Positions 1-8,117 of a DNA stretch of 64,000 bases are shown piece by piece. The stretch spans positions 489,489 through 553,488 of the forward strand of contig QKWP01000001.1 of the NCBI GenBank assembly GCA_003550325.1, in the 5' to 3' direction. The position numbers and the translations under genes were made by a program. A model generated the notes under the pieces. The model made no database searches. It was not told the origin of the DNA and was given only the letters and a program-made list of their open reading frames with translations. The stretch is from Gigaspora rosea (lineage: Eukaryota > Glomeromycota > Glomeromycetes > Diversisporales > Gigasporaceae). The first letter of the stretch is position 1; each line of letters begins with the position of its first letter.

Positions 1-178
1 GCAGATCATAAAATCAGGTGTAACGTAAAATCAAAACAATTAAAATAGCCTGTTTTTTCATTAATTAGGGTTAGGGTGGGTTATAGATTGTGTGTATGGG
101 CAAAGAAGGATTTTATAGTAAAATTTTGCAAAGAATTTTTTTTTGTTAGAATCCTAAGTGTAGTTTCATTTTAAGTTA
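1..178. other. Flank left of the Tc1 element, no gene seen
   Basis: AT-rich sequence with one short telomere-like stretch (two tandem TTAGGG units near position 66). No coding potential was recognised. It ends at the TA dinucleotide used by the Tc1 insertion. Confidence 0.5.
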
Positions 179-556
179 TACAGTGGCCTACCATATTATT
201 GTGGACACTTTTTAAAAATTTATAAGTCGGGTTCGGGTAAGTAAACATAGCGCAAAATTTATATTACGGTTTAAGCAGTTCTTAAGACGCAACATACTAA
301 AATTTCACACAATTTCATTAGGTCATGCGGAAGTTATGCAGAAAATTCAATGAACTTCCATTTTTGGATTTGACCGAAAATCGATTTTTGGATTGCTTTT
401 ACTAAAAAATTCACTGAAGATCATACTTGTTTGGATTAACTTAAAGTTTCACCTATATGTATTATAACATCATGCCAATATTATGCCATATAAAAAGGCT
501 AGGTTTGTATGACAGATCGGTATAAATTATACGTATCCTTTTTTTTACACAAAACA

Positions 557-1590
557 ATGGGTAGTCGTAAAGACTTAACAGAAGACCAAAGGGGAGCAAT
601 AATTTCTGGCCACCAATGAGGTGATTCGGTTCGTACTATCGCAGGAGCTGTTGAGTGCAGCAAATCCATAGTACAAAATATAATTCAGGAGTATTGTCAA
701 GTAGGGGCAAAGGCAAAAAAAAAGACCTGGACATCCTAGGATTCTTTCGCCTACTGACTGCGAAAACCTAAAAAATTTAGTAACTGATGGCAATCGACGT
801 CTCAATTTTACCCAAATTACTAACCTTTTTAACTACAAAATAAACAAAAAAAAATTCTAGAAGTACTGTGTGTCGTGTTTTGCACAGTAAAAAGTTGAAA
901 TCATTTGTTGCCACTCAGAAACCATTGATTTTTGAAGAAAACAAACAAAAAAGGCTTGACTGAGCTCATGCACATAAAAATTGGACTGTCCGGCACTTCA
1001 AGCGTGTATTGTGGTCAGACAAAACTATTTGTCTTTTCTTACAGGGCTTTTGTGGTCTTGTTTGGTGTGAGTCTCATGAAAAATAGGATTTGGATTGCTT
1101 AAGTGGAACCGTAGGTCGTAGCAAAGGTTGCATGTATTGGGGCTGCTTCTCCTGGTATGGGCTTGGGCCCATTGTTGCACTTAAATCCTCAGTTACTAGT
1201 GATTCTTATATTAAAATTCTCTGGCAGTATGTTCTTCCTGGCTTAAAAAAATTCCTATCAAGTAATAATCATGGTCATCCCATCTTTCAGCAAAACAATG
1301 CCAGACCTCATACTGCAGACACTGCAAAGACATTTATGGCAAAAAATCAAATTAGATGGATGGATTGGCCCTCTCAGAGCCCCGACCTTAACCCAATAGA
1401 AAACATGTGGTCCATGGTTAAAAGGTCTCTGCGCCGCAAGCCAAATCTGGGTAATCTGAAAGAGCTGGATGCCCTTGTTAAAAAGGCATAGATTAATGTA
1501 CCATCTGAGTACTATTATAGGCTTATTACAAGCATGCCCAATCAGGCTGTTGCTTGTATTAATGCAGGCAGGGGACCTATAAAGCATTAA
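557..1590 (+). pseudogene. Tc1 (DD34E) transposase pseudogene
   Basis: A cut-and-paste transposase relic of usual Tc1 length (about 345 codons). The ATG chosen starts MGSRKDLTEDQRG, an HTH-type N-terminus. Visible catalytic-core landmarks are WSDKT (first Asp), GCFSWYGLGPI, FQQNNARPHTA and WPSQSPDLNPIENMW (final Glu). The second catalytic residue, normally Asp in QQDNA, is Asn here. Spacing from it to the Glu is 34 residues. Stops interrupt the frame at 617 (TGA), 1084 (TAG) and 1489 (TAG), and at least one frameshift lies between about 720 and 1084. After the last stop the homologous C-terminus continues to a TAA ending at 1590. Clearly dead. Confidence 0.9.
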
Positions 1591-1835
1591 ACCATAATTA
1601 GTTTTTTGTTTTTGAAAAAAAAATTTAAATAAAAAAAATTTTGAATTTTGAGTTTCGGTTAAATGAAAAAAACCATATTTACAGTTTTTTTGCATAACTT
1701 TTGTGCAACCTAATAAAATTACACAAAAATATAATATATTATATTTTGAGATCTGCTTAGCACATGATATAAATTTTGTGCTATGTTTACTTACCCAAAC
1801 CCCGATTTATAAATTTTTAAAAAGTGTCCACAATA

Positions 1836-1839
1836 ATAT
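1836..1839. other. Gypsy target-site duplication, left copy (ATAT)
   Basis: ATAT precedes the left LTR and recurs right after the other LTR at 11836-11839. The intact opposite Tc1 TIR shows a single ATAT at this point, which confirms the duplication. Confidence 0.85.
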
Positions 1840-2412
1840 TGTTACAGTACCAGAAGCCTTCTTCTTAATTTTGATAAAGTAACAATCACACGGCTCCTGA
1901 GATCCCTTACTTTGGGCGTGAAGCGGTGTGCAAGAGGGAAGTATAGTTTCTTTTATGTCTGTAAGAAACTACACATTTCTCTATGGCAGTTTAGTATAAA
2001 ACAACAGGAGATAATAGACAGTTTATTAATTTAACAAGAGGGCTATTCCAAGGTGTCTGTTCCTTAGAAATCCCAAGAGCTTATTAATAATAATAGAGGA
2101 GGATAATAAATATAAAGGTAAAGATAAAATACAATGTCTGGATCTATCTAAAACTAAGGGAAATAAAGTAGGTTTATATATCTATTGAGCTAAGCGTCGT
2201 TAAGCGTCATTAAGCGTCGCTAAGCGTCATTAAGTGTCACTAAGCATCGTTAAGTGTCGCTAAGCGTCGTTAAGCATCGCTAAGCATCATTAAGCGTCAC
2301 TGCACATCAATTTCGCTTATCACTATTACTAAATACAGTTATTACAAAATTTTCTTATTAAGTTCTAATTTTCTAACTAATTTCTACCAAAATTAAAACC
2401 TATTCTATAACA
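1840..2412 (-). repeat. Gypsy 3' LTR (uninterrupted copy)
   Basis: Terminal TGTTACAG...CTATAACA. Differences from the other LTR are nearly all transitions (C/T or G/A), such as CCAGAAG versus CCGGAAG and CATTT versus CACTT. The copy holds an 11-unit decamer array and serves as the empty site for the SINE that split the other LTR. Confidence 0.93.
2191..2300. repeat. 10-bp minisatellite inside the 3' LTR
   Basis: Eleven tandem decamers of the form TAAGCRTCRY, with variation mostly at positions 6 and 9-10. The same 11-unit array is in the other LTR, so it was part of the LTR before insertion. It could act as a protein-binding array in U3, but that is not shown. Confidence 0.9.
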
Positions 2413-2426
2413 TTTCTCTCCCCTTT
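2413..2426 (-). promoter_or_regulatory. Polypurine tract of the gypsy element
   Basis: On the minus strand AAAGGGGAGAGAAA abuts the 3' LTR start TGTTATAG. A purine run directly upstream of the 3' LTR is the plus-strand primer of LTR retrotransposons. It overlaps the stop codon of the extra ORF. Confidence 0.85.
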
Positions 2427-3219
2427 AAGAACGAACTCCGTGAGTTCTAATTTGGGGAAGGACTTGAGAAAGTTCGGCATCAGTTAACCTCGTAATCATT
2501 GTATAAGTAATATAGGTTGTTCGAGAGATATTTTCTAGAGGTCGATTAGAGAAAAGCAATTTCATCCGTCTGGCACACTTCCATGTGTCTCGGGCTCTTC
2601 TTTCTCCTTGAGTCTTCTCAATTATTGATTGAATATCTTCATGAGCATCAGGGTACTTGTCTATAAGGTTACCAAGATAATAATAAGCTTCGAGCAGCTT
2701 AGTCTGGTCTTGTCTGTTTCTAGTTCGAGTTTTAATTCGTTTGAGAATTTTCTGCAATTTCTCTTGATACGTTATTCCAGTATATGGAGGAATAGATGTC
2801 TGAGTTAGAGGTCCACAAGGTTGAATAATATCTTGTATAATTTTGGTTAATTTCCCAGGTAATGGAGCAGGAGTGTCTTCTTGGGGATTAGTAGTTGGAA
2901 CAGTTAATGTTTCTTCCTGTATGTCTTCCAGTTCCAAGTTTGGGTTTATTTCTTCTGTGTCATTTACTCCTGGTGAATTAATTTCTAACTGCTCTGTGTC
3001 TTCTAGAGTGTTCAGAAAATTATTTGAGTCTGGCTCAAGAAAAGAAGTAATTACATTAGTAAGGTCAATAGTCTGAGTGGTATCATTATTATCACATAAC
3101 CATACACATTGTGATGTAATCCACAATGCATAATTTTGGGCGGCATTATCTTGTTTCCATGTCTGAAAAAGGTATTGGAGGGCTAACAAGGTTTGAGGTT
3201 GCAATGTAGGGGTAGTCAT
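2425..3219 (-). CDS. Extra ORF between integrase and PPT, unknown function
   Basis: A 264-residue ORF with an ATG start and a TAA that lies in the polypurine tract. It has no signal peptide or membrane segment, so it is not an obvious envelope. The N-terminal part is Gln/Asn/Thr rich with acidic stretches. The C-terminal half is basic and probably helical, with KILKRIKTRTRNRQ near residue 158 and GERRARDTWKCARRMK near residue 205. Most of pol is frameshifted, yet this ORF has no interruption. It could be a late accessory protein or a nucleic-acid-binding factor. I do not recognise the family. Confidence 0.6.
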   Translation of the reverse strand: MTTPTLQPQTLLALQYLFQTWKQDNAAQNYALWITSQCVWLCDNNDTTQTIDLTNVITSFLEPDSNNFLNTLEDTEQLEINSPGVNDTEEINPNLELEDIQEETLTVPTTNPQEDTPAPLPGKLTKIIQDIIQPCGPLTQTSIPPYTGITYQEKLQKILKRIKTRTRNRQDQTKLLEAYYYLGNLIDKYPDAHEDIQSIIEKTQGERRARDTWKCARRMKLLFSNRPLENISRTTYITYTMITRLTDAELSQVLPQIRTHGVRS

Positions 3220-3299
3220 TTTTGGGAAAATTCCAAAAGGGGTAGTTGTATAAATACATTTTGAGGTTTTACGAATTAAATTGTGTGTTTCATCCCCTT

Positions 3300-4632
3300 G
3301 TAGATCAAATTTCTTCTAGAAATTTCTAGGGGAATCAATAACAACTACTGGTTCCCATGTTTGTGGCTCATAATATTTAGCAAGGCAATCACTATTATAG
3401 TATTTTGTAAAATTTTTCCTTCTATTGTCCGTAATTTATAAGCACTATTGCTCAATTTCTCATGGATAAGGAATGGTCCAAATCTTTTGTCTTCAAATTT
3501 GGCTGAGCGAGAGGCTTCTAGTTCCTTTCTTTGTATCCATACTTTATTAGCAATTTCAAATGTCTCTGTTCGAATATTGGCATCAAAACGGACTTTTTGT
3601 TTTTGCTGTGACTGTTCAGTATTTTGTCTGGCCTGATTCTGGTAATTTGGTAATTTCTCTATTAAATCATAAGCATGTTGGAGGATACTTCCTTGTAAAT
3701 CTATTTTATCATTAATTTCTGTAGGTTCTACTGGGAAAAGCGCTTCAATTGGTAAGGTAGCATATCTCCCATATATAAGTTGAAAGGGGTATATCCTGTG
3801 GTAGCATGTCTTTTTGTTCTATATGCCAAGAGAACAGCAGGTATATACAAATCCCAATCATCATCTCCTTTCACTTTTGCAAGTGATTTACACAATGTTC
3901 TATTAAACCTTTCTACCATACTATTTGTCTGGGAGTGGTAAGGAGAAGAGAATTTATGCTTGATAAGAAATTTCTCACAGAGAATTCTAATCGTTCGCTA
4001 ATAAAATTGCGACCTTGGTCTGATAAGATAATTTTTGGAGTTCCATGTCTACAGATCATCTCCTCAAAGATAAACTGAGCAAGTGTACTAGCACTAGCAT
4101 CTGGAACAGCATGAGCTTCTGGCCATCGTATTAGGTATTCAGTAGCAACAATAATATATCGATTGTTTTGATTAGTTATAGGCAAAGGGCCTACAAGATC
4201 AATTCCAACACGTTCGAAAGCTCTTCCTATTTGTATAGGGTGTAAAGGTTCTTTTCTATAACCTTTCTGTCTTTGTTGGCATTCCTCACAAGTCTTCACA
4301 TATTCTTGTATATCTTTATACATTTGATCCCAATAATAGCGGTCGGATATTTTATAATACATAGCGTCGGTTCCAAAATGTCCAGCAGTGGGGTGCTTAT
4401 GCATCATATATAATACTGGTTCAACTTCTGTCCATTTTATAACTCTAAGGGGTCTGTTTGGGTTTCTTTTATTCTTCTTATAGAGAAGGTGATGTCTAAT
4501 TTCAAAATATTTAGCCTGGGTCATAAGTTGTTTCTGTTCTTGGTCAGTAAGTCCATCTGGAAATCGGTCTGTGTCCAAATAGCGGTAAAGATTATTATAT
4601 TGGTCAAGATTCATATAATTTATTAGGTACAA
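3300..4632 (-). pseudogene. Gypsy integrase, frameshifted
   Basis: The first segment (4632-3913) carries the HHCC zinc domain (HKHPTAGHFG with CEECQQRQ) and the first two catalytic Asp (GIDLVGPLP and LSDQGRNF). A frameshift then moves the core into another frame around 3920-3980. There the third catalytic residue appears in MVERFNRTL, followed by DDDWDLYIPAVLLAYRTKRH (3919-3728). Another frameshift near 3770 precedes a C-terminal domain visible down to about 3400 (KVWIQRKELEA, GPFLIHEKLS). All DDE residues and zinc ligands remain, but at least two frameshifts inactivate it. Confidence 0.9.
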
Positions 4633-5055
4633 TGGTCAGAGTCGGTAACTGTGAGAGGGCATCAACATTCGAGTAAATTCGGCCTGGTTTATGAATAATT
4701 CCAAAATTGTATGGTTGGAGCTTCAAGATCCATCTTCCAATTATTCCTTTGGGTTCAGCAGTACGTAACCATTTTAATGCTGAGTGGTCTGTAACTAAGA
4801 TGAATTTTGTAGTTCCTAAATATTTATAAAATGTTCTATGGCCCATACAACTGCAGCACATTCAAGTTCAGTTGCTGCATAATTTATTTCTTCTTTTCGC
4901 AGACTTTTACTAGCATAGGCAATTGGGTGTTCTTTTCCATTCTTATCTAATTGGCTTAGTGTGGTTCCAAAGCCATTGTAAGAAGCATCAGTAGCAAGTA
5001 TAAATGTCTCTTTAAAGTTTGGGTATGCTAATATAGGGTCAGTAATAAGTCTAGA
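4604..5055 (-). pseudogene. Gypsy RNase H domain, frameshifted
   Basis: Continues the RT frame after a TAA stop. Conserved acidic residues are visible in FILATDASYNGFG (first Asp), ATELECAAVVWAIEH (Glu) and FILVTDHSALKWL (Asp). A one-base frameshift lies at about 4830, just after the AIEHF segment, and the second half (4861-4604) is in a different frame. The tail PGRIYSNVDALSQLP is the usual RNase H C-terminus of gypsy elements. It would degrade the RNA strand of the RNA-DNA hybrid; this copy is broken. Confidence 0.88.
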
Positions 5056-6168
5056 TTATAACTCTTCAAAAGCTTTTTGTTTTTTATCTTGCCAGTGATA
5101 GGGCTCATCTTTATGCAAAAGAGAGTTCAAAGGGCAAGCAATTGATGAAAAGTCTTGAATAAATTGGCGATAGTATCCTGCAAGTCCAAGAAAAGATCGA
5201 AGGGCTGTGAGGTTTTTAGGAGGTTGAATCCGTTGGACAGCTTCTACTTTTTGAGGGTCAGGGGCGATACCGTTAGCAGAGATTAAGTGTCCAAGAAATG
5301 GTAGTTGGTGCATCCAGAAAGTACACTTTTCTATATTAAGTCTGAGTCCTGCTTGTTTAATTCTATTAAATACTCTTTTTAAATGGGTTAAATGTTCATC
5401 AAATGTTCTCGAATAAACAATTGTATCGTCTAAGTACACAACTACAAATTTCCATGCAATTCCTTTATATACACGATCCATCAGCCTTTGAAAAGTTGCA
5501 GGAGCATTGCAAAGACCAAAAGGCATTACATTAAATTCATAAATTCCGTATCGTGTAGTAAAGGCAGTTTTCTCTTTGTCACGGGGGTCCATGGCAACTT
5601 GCCAATATCCACTCGCAAGATCGAGAGTAGAGAACCAAGAGCATCCTGTAAGGGCATTAAGCATTTCATCAATACGAGGCAGAGGGTAAGCATCCTTTTT
5701 GGTAACAGCATTTACTTTTCTGTAGTCTACACAGAATCGTAATTTGCCATTTTTCTTTCGTACTAGAACAACAGGTGAGGTCCAAGGGCTATCAGAGGGT
5801 TGAATGAGTTTATGTTCTAACATTCTTTGGATTTCTTCTTGTATAAATTCTTGTTCATTAGGAGGTACAGAATAAGGCCGGGAACGAATAGGGTGTACAT
5901 CCTCAGTATAGATTCGGTGAGTAACCAAGTTGGTTCGTCCTAGCTCAGTTATATCATTTGCAAAGAGGTCTGCAAATTCTTCTAATAATTTCCGAAAAGC
6001 TAGGCCTTGTTCTTTATTAAGTGGTCCAATATTTAAAGAAGTCTGGGTCGATAGGGTATATTCTTCATGTTCAAGAGTAATAATATTTACAAATTTGGGT
6101 ATAAGGTTCTGGTCTGGGTCGACAGGTAGTTTATGATCCTGCCTAGGATTCTCTAAAAATTTTGACAA
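5056..6168 (-). CDS. Gypsy reverse transcriptase
   Basis: An open stretch of 370 codons with all RT landmarks: HRIYTEDVHPIRSRPYSVPP near residue 105, SPVVLVRKKNGKLRFCVDYR near 130, TLDLASGYWQV (catalytic Asp) and VVYLDDTIVYS (the YLDD box) near 245, then FLGHLISANGI. There is no ATG at its beginning. It overlaps the previous ORF by 16 bases in the -1 frame, so expression by frameshifting is likely. It ends at a TAA that interrupts the RT to RNase H connection, plausibly a CAA or AAA mutated to TAA. Confidence 0.92.
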   Translation of the reverse strand: MSKFLENPRQDHKLPVDPDQNLIPKFVNIITLEHEEYTLSTQTSLNIGPLNKEQGLAFRKLLEEFADLFANDITELGRTNLVTHRIYTEDVHPIRSRPYSVPPNEQEFIQEEIQRMLEHKLIQPSDSPWTSPVVLVRKKNGKLRFCVDYRKVNAVTKKDAYPLPRIDEMLNALTGCSWFSTLDLASGYWQVAMDPRDKEKTAFTTRYGIYEFNVMPFGLCNAPATFQRLMDRVYKGIAWKFVVVYLDDTIVYSRTFDEHLTHLKRVFNRIKQAGLRLNIEKCTFWMHQLPFLGHLISANGIAPDPQKVEAVQRIQPPKNLTALRSFLGLAGYYRQFIQDFSSIACPLNSLLHKDEPYHWQDKKQKAFEEL

Positions 6169-8114
6169 AGTGTATCCAAGGCATTAGCTCGATGGTGGGC
6201 ATTTTGGGCTTCTTCTCGGAAAAAGCATAATAAAGCAGCATTGGTAGTTTCCAAGGTTTCAATTCTTGCTTGTAATTGTTTTATCAATTGATCCTGTTGT
6301 TGTACTTGTTGTTGAAGCTGATAAAACTGTGAACCATCATCGATTTCCTTAACTGTTTCTTCAGCAGGTGGAGAGTAAATTTCTGGGTCTGGAAGTTTGC
6401 AATCATCACAATACCCTTGATTTGCATTCAATTCCTCTTGGTGTTTAACATGTAAACATTCCTGACAGAGGTCAACAGGAACTGTAAAGTTTCTTCGAAG
6501 TACAGCGAGGGCATACTTCTGGTCATAGTCTGGGTGGCTAGTGTCGAAGGATTCATCTAAAATTGCTTGTAGCGGGTCAATATCATTTTCTGATAGTAAG
6601 TCTGATTCAGCTTGCAATATAAGTTGCATTTCCTTATAGCTCCAGGGTTGAGTTATGCGGTCAGAGGTTAGAGGTTCTAGGGCCTGGGCAATGGTCTGGT
6701 CATTTTCATCCAAGAGAATCTTCGCAAGTCGGTAAATTCTGGTCTGGTTCATTTCATATTGGTGTCCGGCATTCTTTGTTGATTCAGTATAACGTTTGAT
6801 TCGAGTCCAGAGGTTATAATTAGGATTATACTGAATATCCTGGCTAGCCTTGTATGCGTAAAGGTGTTCTAATTCACAAAACCATAATTCTTCCCGAAGA
6901 CTGTCTAATTGACACATTCTAGGTCTTGTATCTGCTTTATTACATACTTTGCAATTAACAAGCATTCCACGTCCTTCACCTTGGGTGAAGAAATGGATAC
7001 TCCTAGGGTCTTCTCGGTCTAGAGCACAGTGAAAGTCAGAATAGCATCCAGGGCAAACAAGTTTCTCTTCAAGAAGTCTAAGGACTTCAGGTCTGTTAGG
7101 AACTCTACATTGACAACAATGGTGGGTACGGCGAGTGCTATGGTTAGATAGGCGATTACTATCAACTTGATCAAGAGTACATCCACACTGGTAAACCAAA
7201 TTTTGTCTTTTCCAAGTGGCAAGAGGACAGTAGGCTTCAATATGTCCTAACGTACTGCATCCTCTGCAGACATTATTGGGGCAGTCCCTATATAGGTGGT
7301 TGGAGTCATGACAAGTAGGGCAGGTGGTACGTCTTGGGGCTTGTTTAGGGCATTTAACAGCGATGTGGCCAAATTCCTGGCATCGATTACATTGGTTGGT
7401 AGGACAATTTGCAAAGAGGTGGTCAGGAGAACCACAATTTCCACAGACACGCTGTTTAGGAGCTTTTCTGCTTCTACGGCGAGAATGATAAGTGGTCCAT
7501 TCATTTTCTTCTGGTGAGAGAGATTGGTCTGAGTCTTCTCGATCAAAAGTATAAGCTTCTCGAGGATATAAGTATTCTGGTTCATAAAGGTCTAATTCAT
7601 CTAGTGCAGTCACAGTGGGTTGACTGGGTAGAGGTTGGTTACTTTCATAAGTAGTAGGAATAGTATGCTTCTTGTTTCCCCATTTAAAAGTATAGCAGCC
7701 ATTTTTCCAGTTATAGTTTGCTTCAACTTTTTGATTCCAATCATTGCCTAAGAAAAGGGAGTAAGAAGTAGTATCTACTACTTCCACAGTAAGAGGAATA
7801 GTAATATGATTAATTTTAATTAGCAGGTCTTTTATAATTTCTAAAGGTCGAGTGAAAGTTCCAACTGCAGGAACAATAAGGCTGTTAGAGGCCTTTTCAA
7901 TAGTCAATCCAAGTTCCTTGACTGCCTTGTGAGAAATCATACTAATTGAAGCACCACTATCAATAATAGCTTGGTAAGGTTTATTCTGAAGAGAGACATT
8001 ACATTTGACAGGTGTAGTATACGCAGGGGTTTGAACAAGGTTGGCATTTTTGGCTTCCTCATACAAGTGAGTAGCCAAGGCACCTCGGATAGATGGGTTA
8101 TTAAGTAACAGTTC
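6153..8114 (-). CDS. Gypsy protease followed by four CCHC zinc knuckles, Cys-rich region and coiled coil
   Basis: A 641-residue open segment (counted from 8078; the frame is open back to a TAG at 8115-8117, and no real ATG marks its start). Residues 37-45 (AIIDSGASI) are the active-site motif of retroviral-type aspartic protease. From residue 212 there are four CX2CX4HX4C knuckles (212-225, 230-243, 253-266, 271-284). Further Cys/His pairs follow at 298-400 and 538-560 (CQECLHVKH and CDDCK). The end (about 585-615) is Gln-rich with leucines spaced like a coiled coil. Gypsy Gag normally has the knuckle upstream of protease, so an array after the protease is unusual. It may bind nucleic acid or package RNA (inference). 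Confidence 0.85.
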   Translation of the reverse strand, partial: ELLLNNPSIRGALATHLYEEAKNANLVQTPAYTTPVKCNVSLQNKPYQAIIDSGASISMISHKAVKELGLTIEKASNSLIVPAVGTFTRPLEIIKDLLIKINHITIPLTVEVVDTTSYSLFLGNDWNQKVEANYNWKNGCYTFKWGNKKHTIPTTYESNQPLPSQPTVTALDELDLYEPEYLYPREAYTFDREDSDQSLSPEENEWTTYHSRRRSRKAPKQRVCGNCGSPDHLFANCPTNQCNRCQEFGHIAVKCPKQAPRRTTCPTCHDSNHLYRDCPNNVCRGCSTLGHIEAYCPLATWKRQNLVYQCGCTLDQVDSNRLSNHSTRRTHHCCQCRVPNRPEVLRLLEEKLVCPGCYSDFHCALDREDPRSIHFFTQGEGRGMLVNCKVCNKADTRPRMCQLDSLREELWFCELEHLYAYKASQDIQYNPNYNLWTRIKRYTESTKNAGHQYEMNQTRIYRLAKILLDENDQTIAQALEPLTSDRITQPWSYKEMQLILQAESDLLSENDIDPLQAILDESFDTSHPDYDQKYALAVLRRNFTVPVDLCQECLHVKHQEELNANQGYCDDCKLPDPEIYSPPAEETVKEIDDGSQFYQLQQQVQQQDQLIKQLQARIETLETTNAALLCFFREEAQNAHHRANALDTLCQNF
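6156..6162 (-). promoter_or_regulatory. Candidate -1 ribosomal frameshift site A AAU UUU
   Basis: In the zero frame of the protease/zinc-knuckle ORF the last codons read CAA AAT TTT TAG. AAATTTT has the X XXY YYZ form and sits directly before the stop, inside the 16-base overlap with the RT frame. A -1 shift there enters the RT ORF. No downstream pseudoknot was tested. Confidence 0.6.
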
Positions 8115-8117
8115 CTA

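Noticed and set aside
1258..1695. 145-codon minus-strand frame
   Set aside because: Antisense shadow of the Tc1 transposase.
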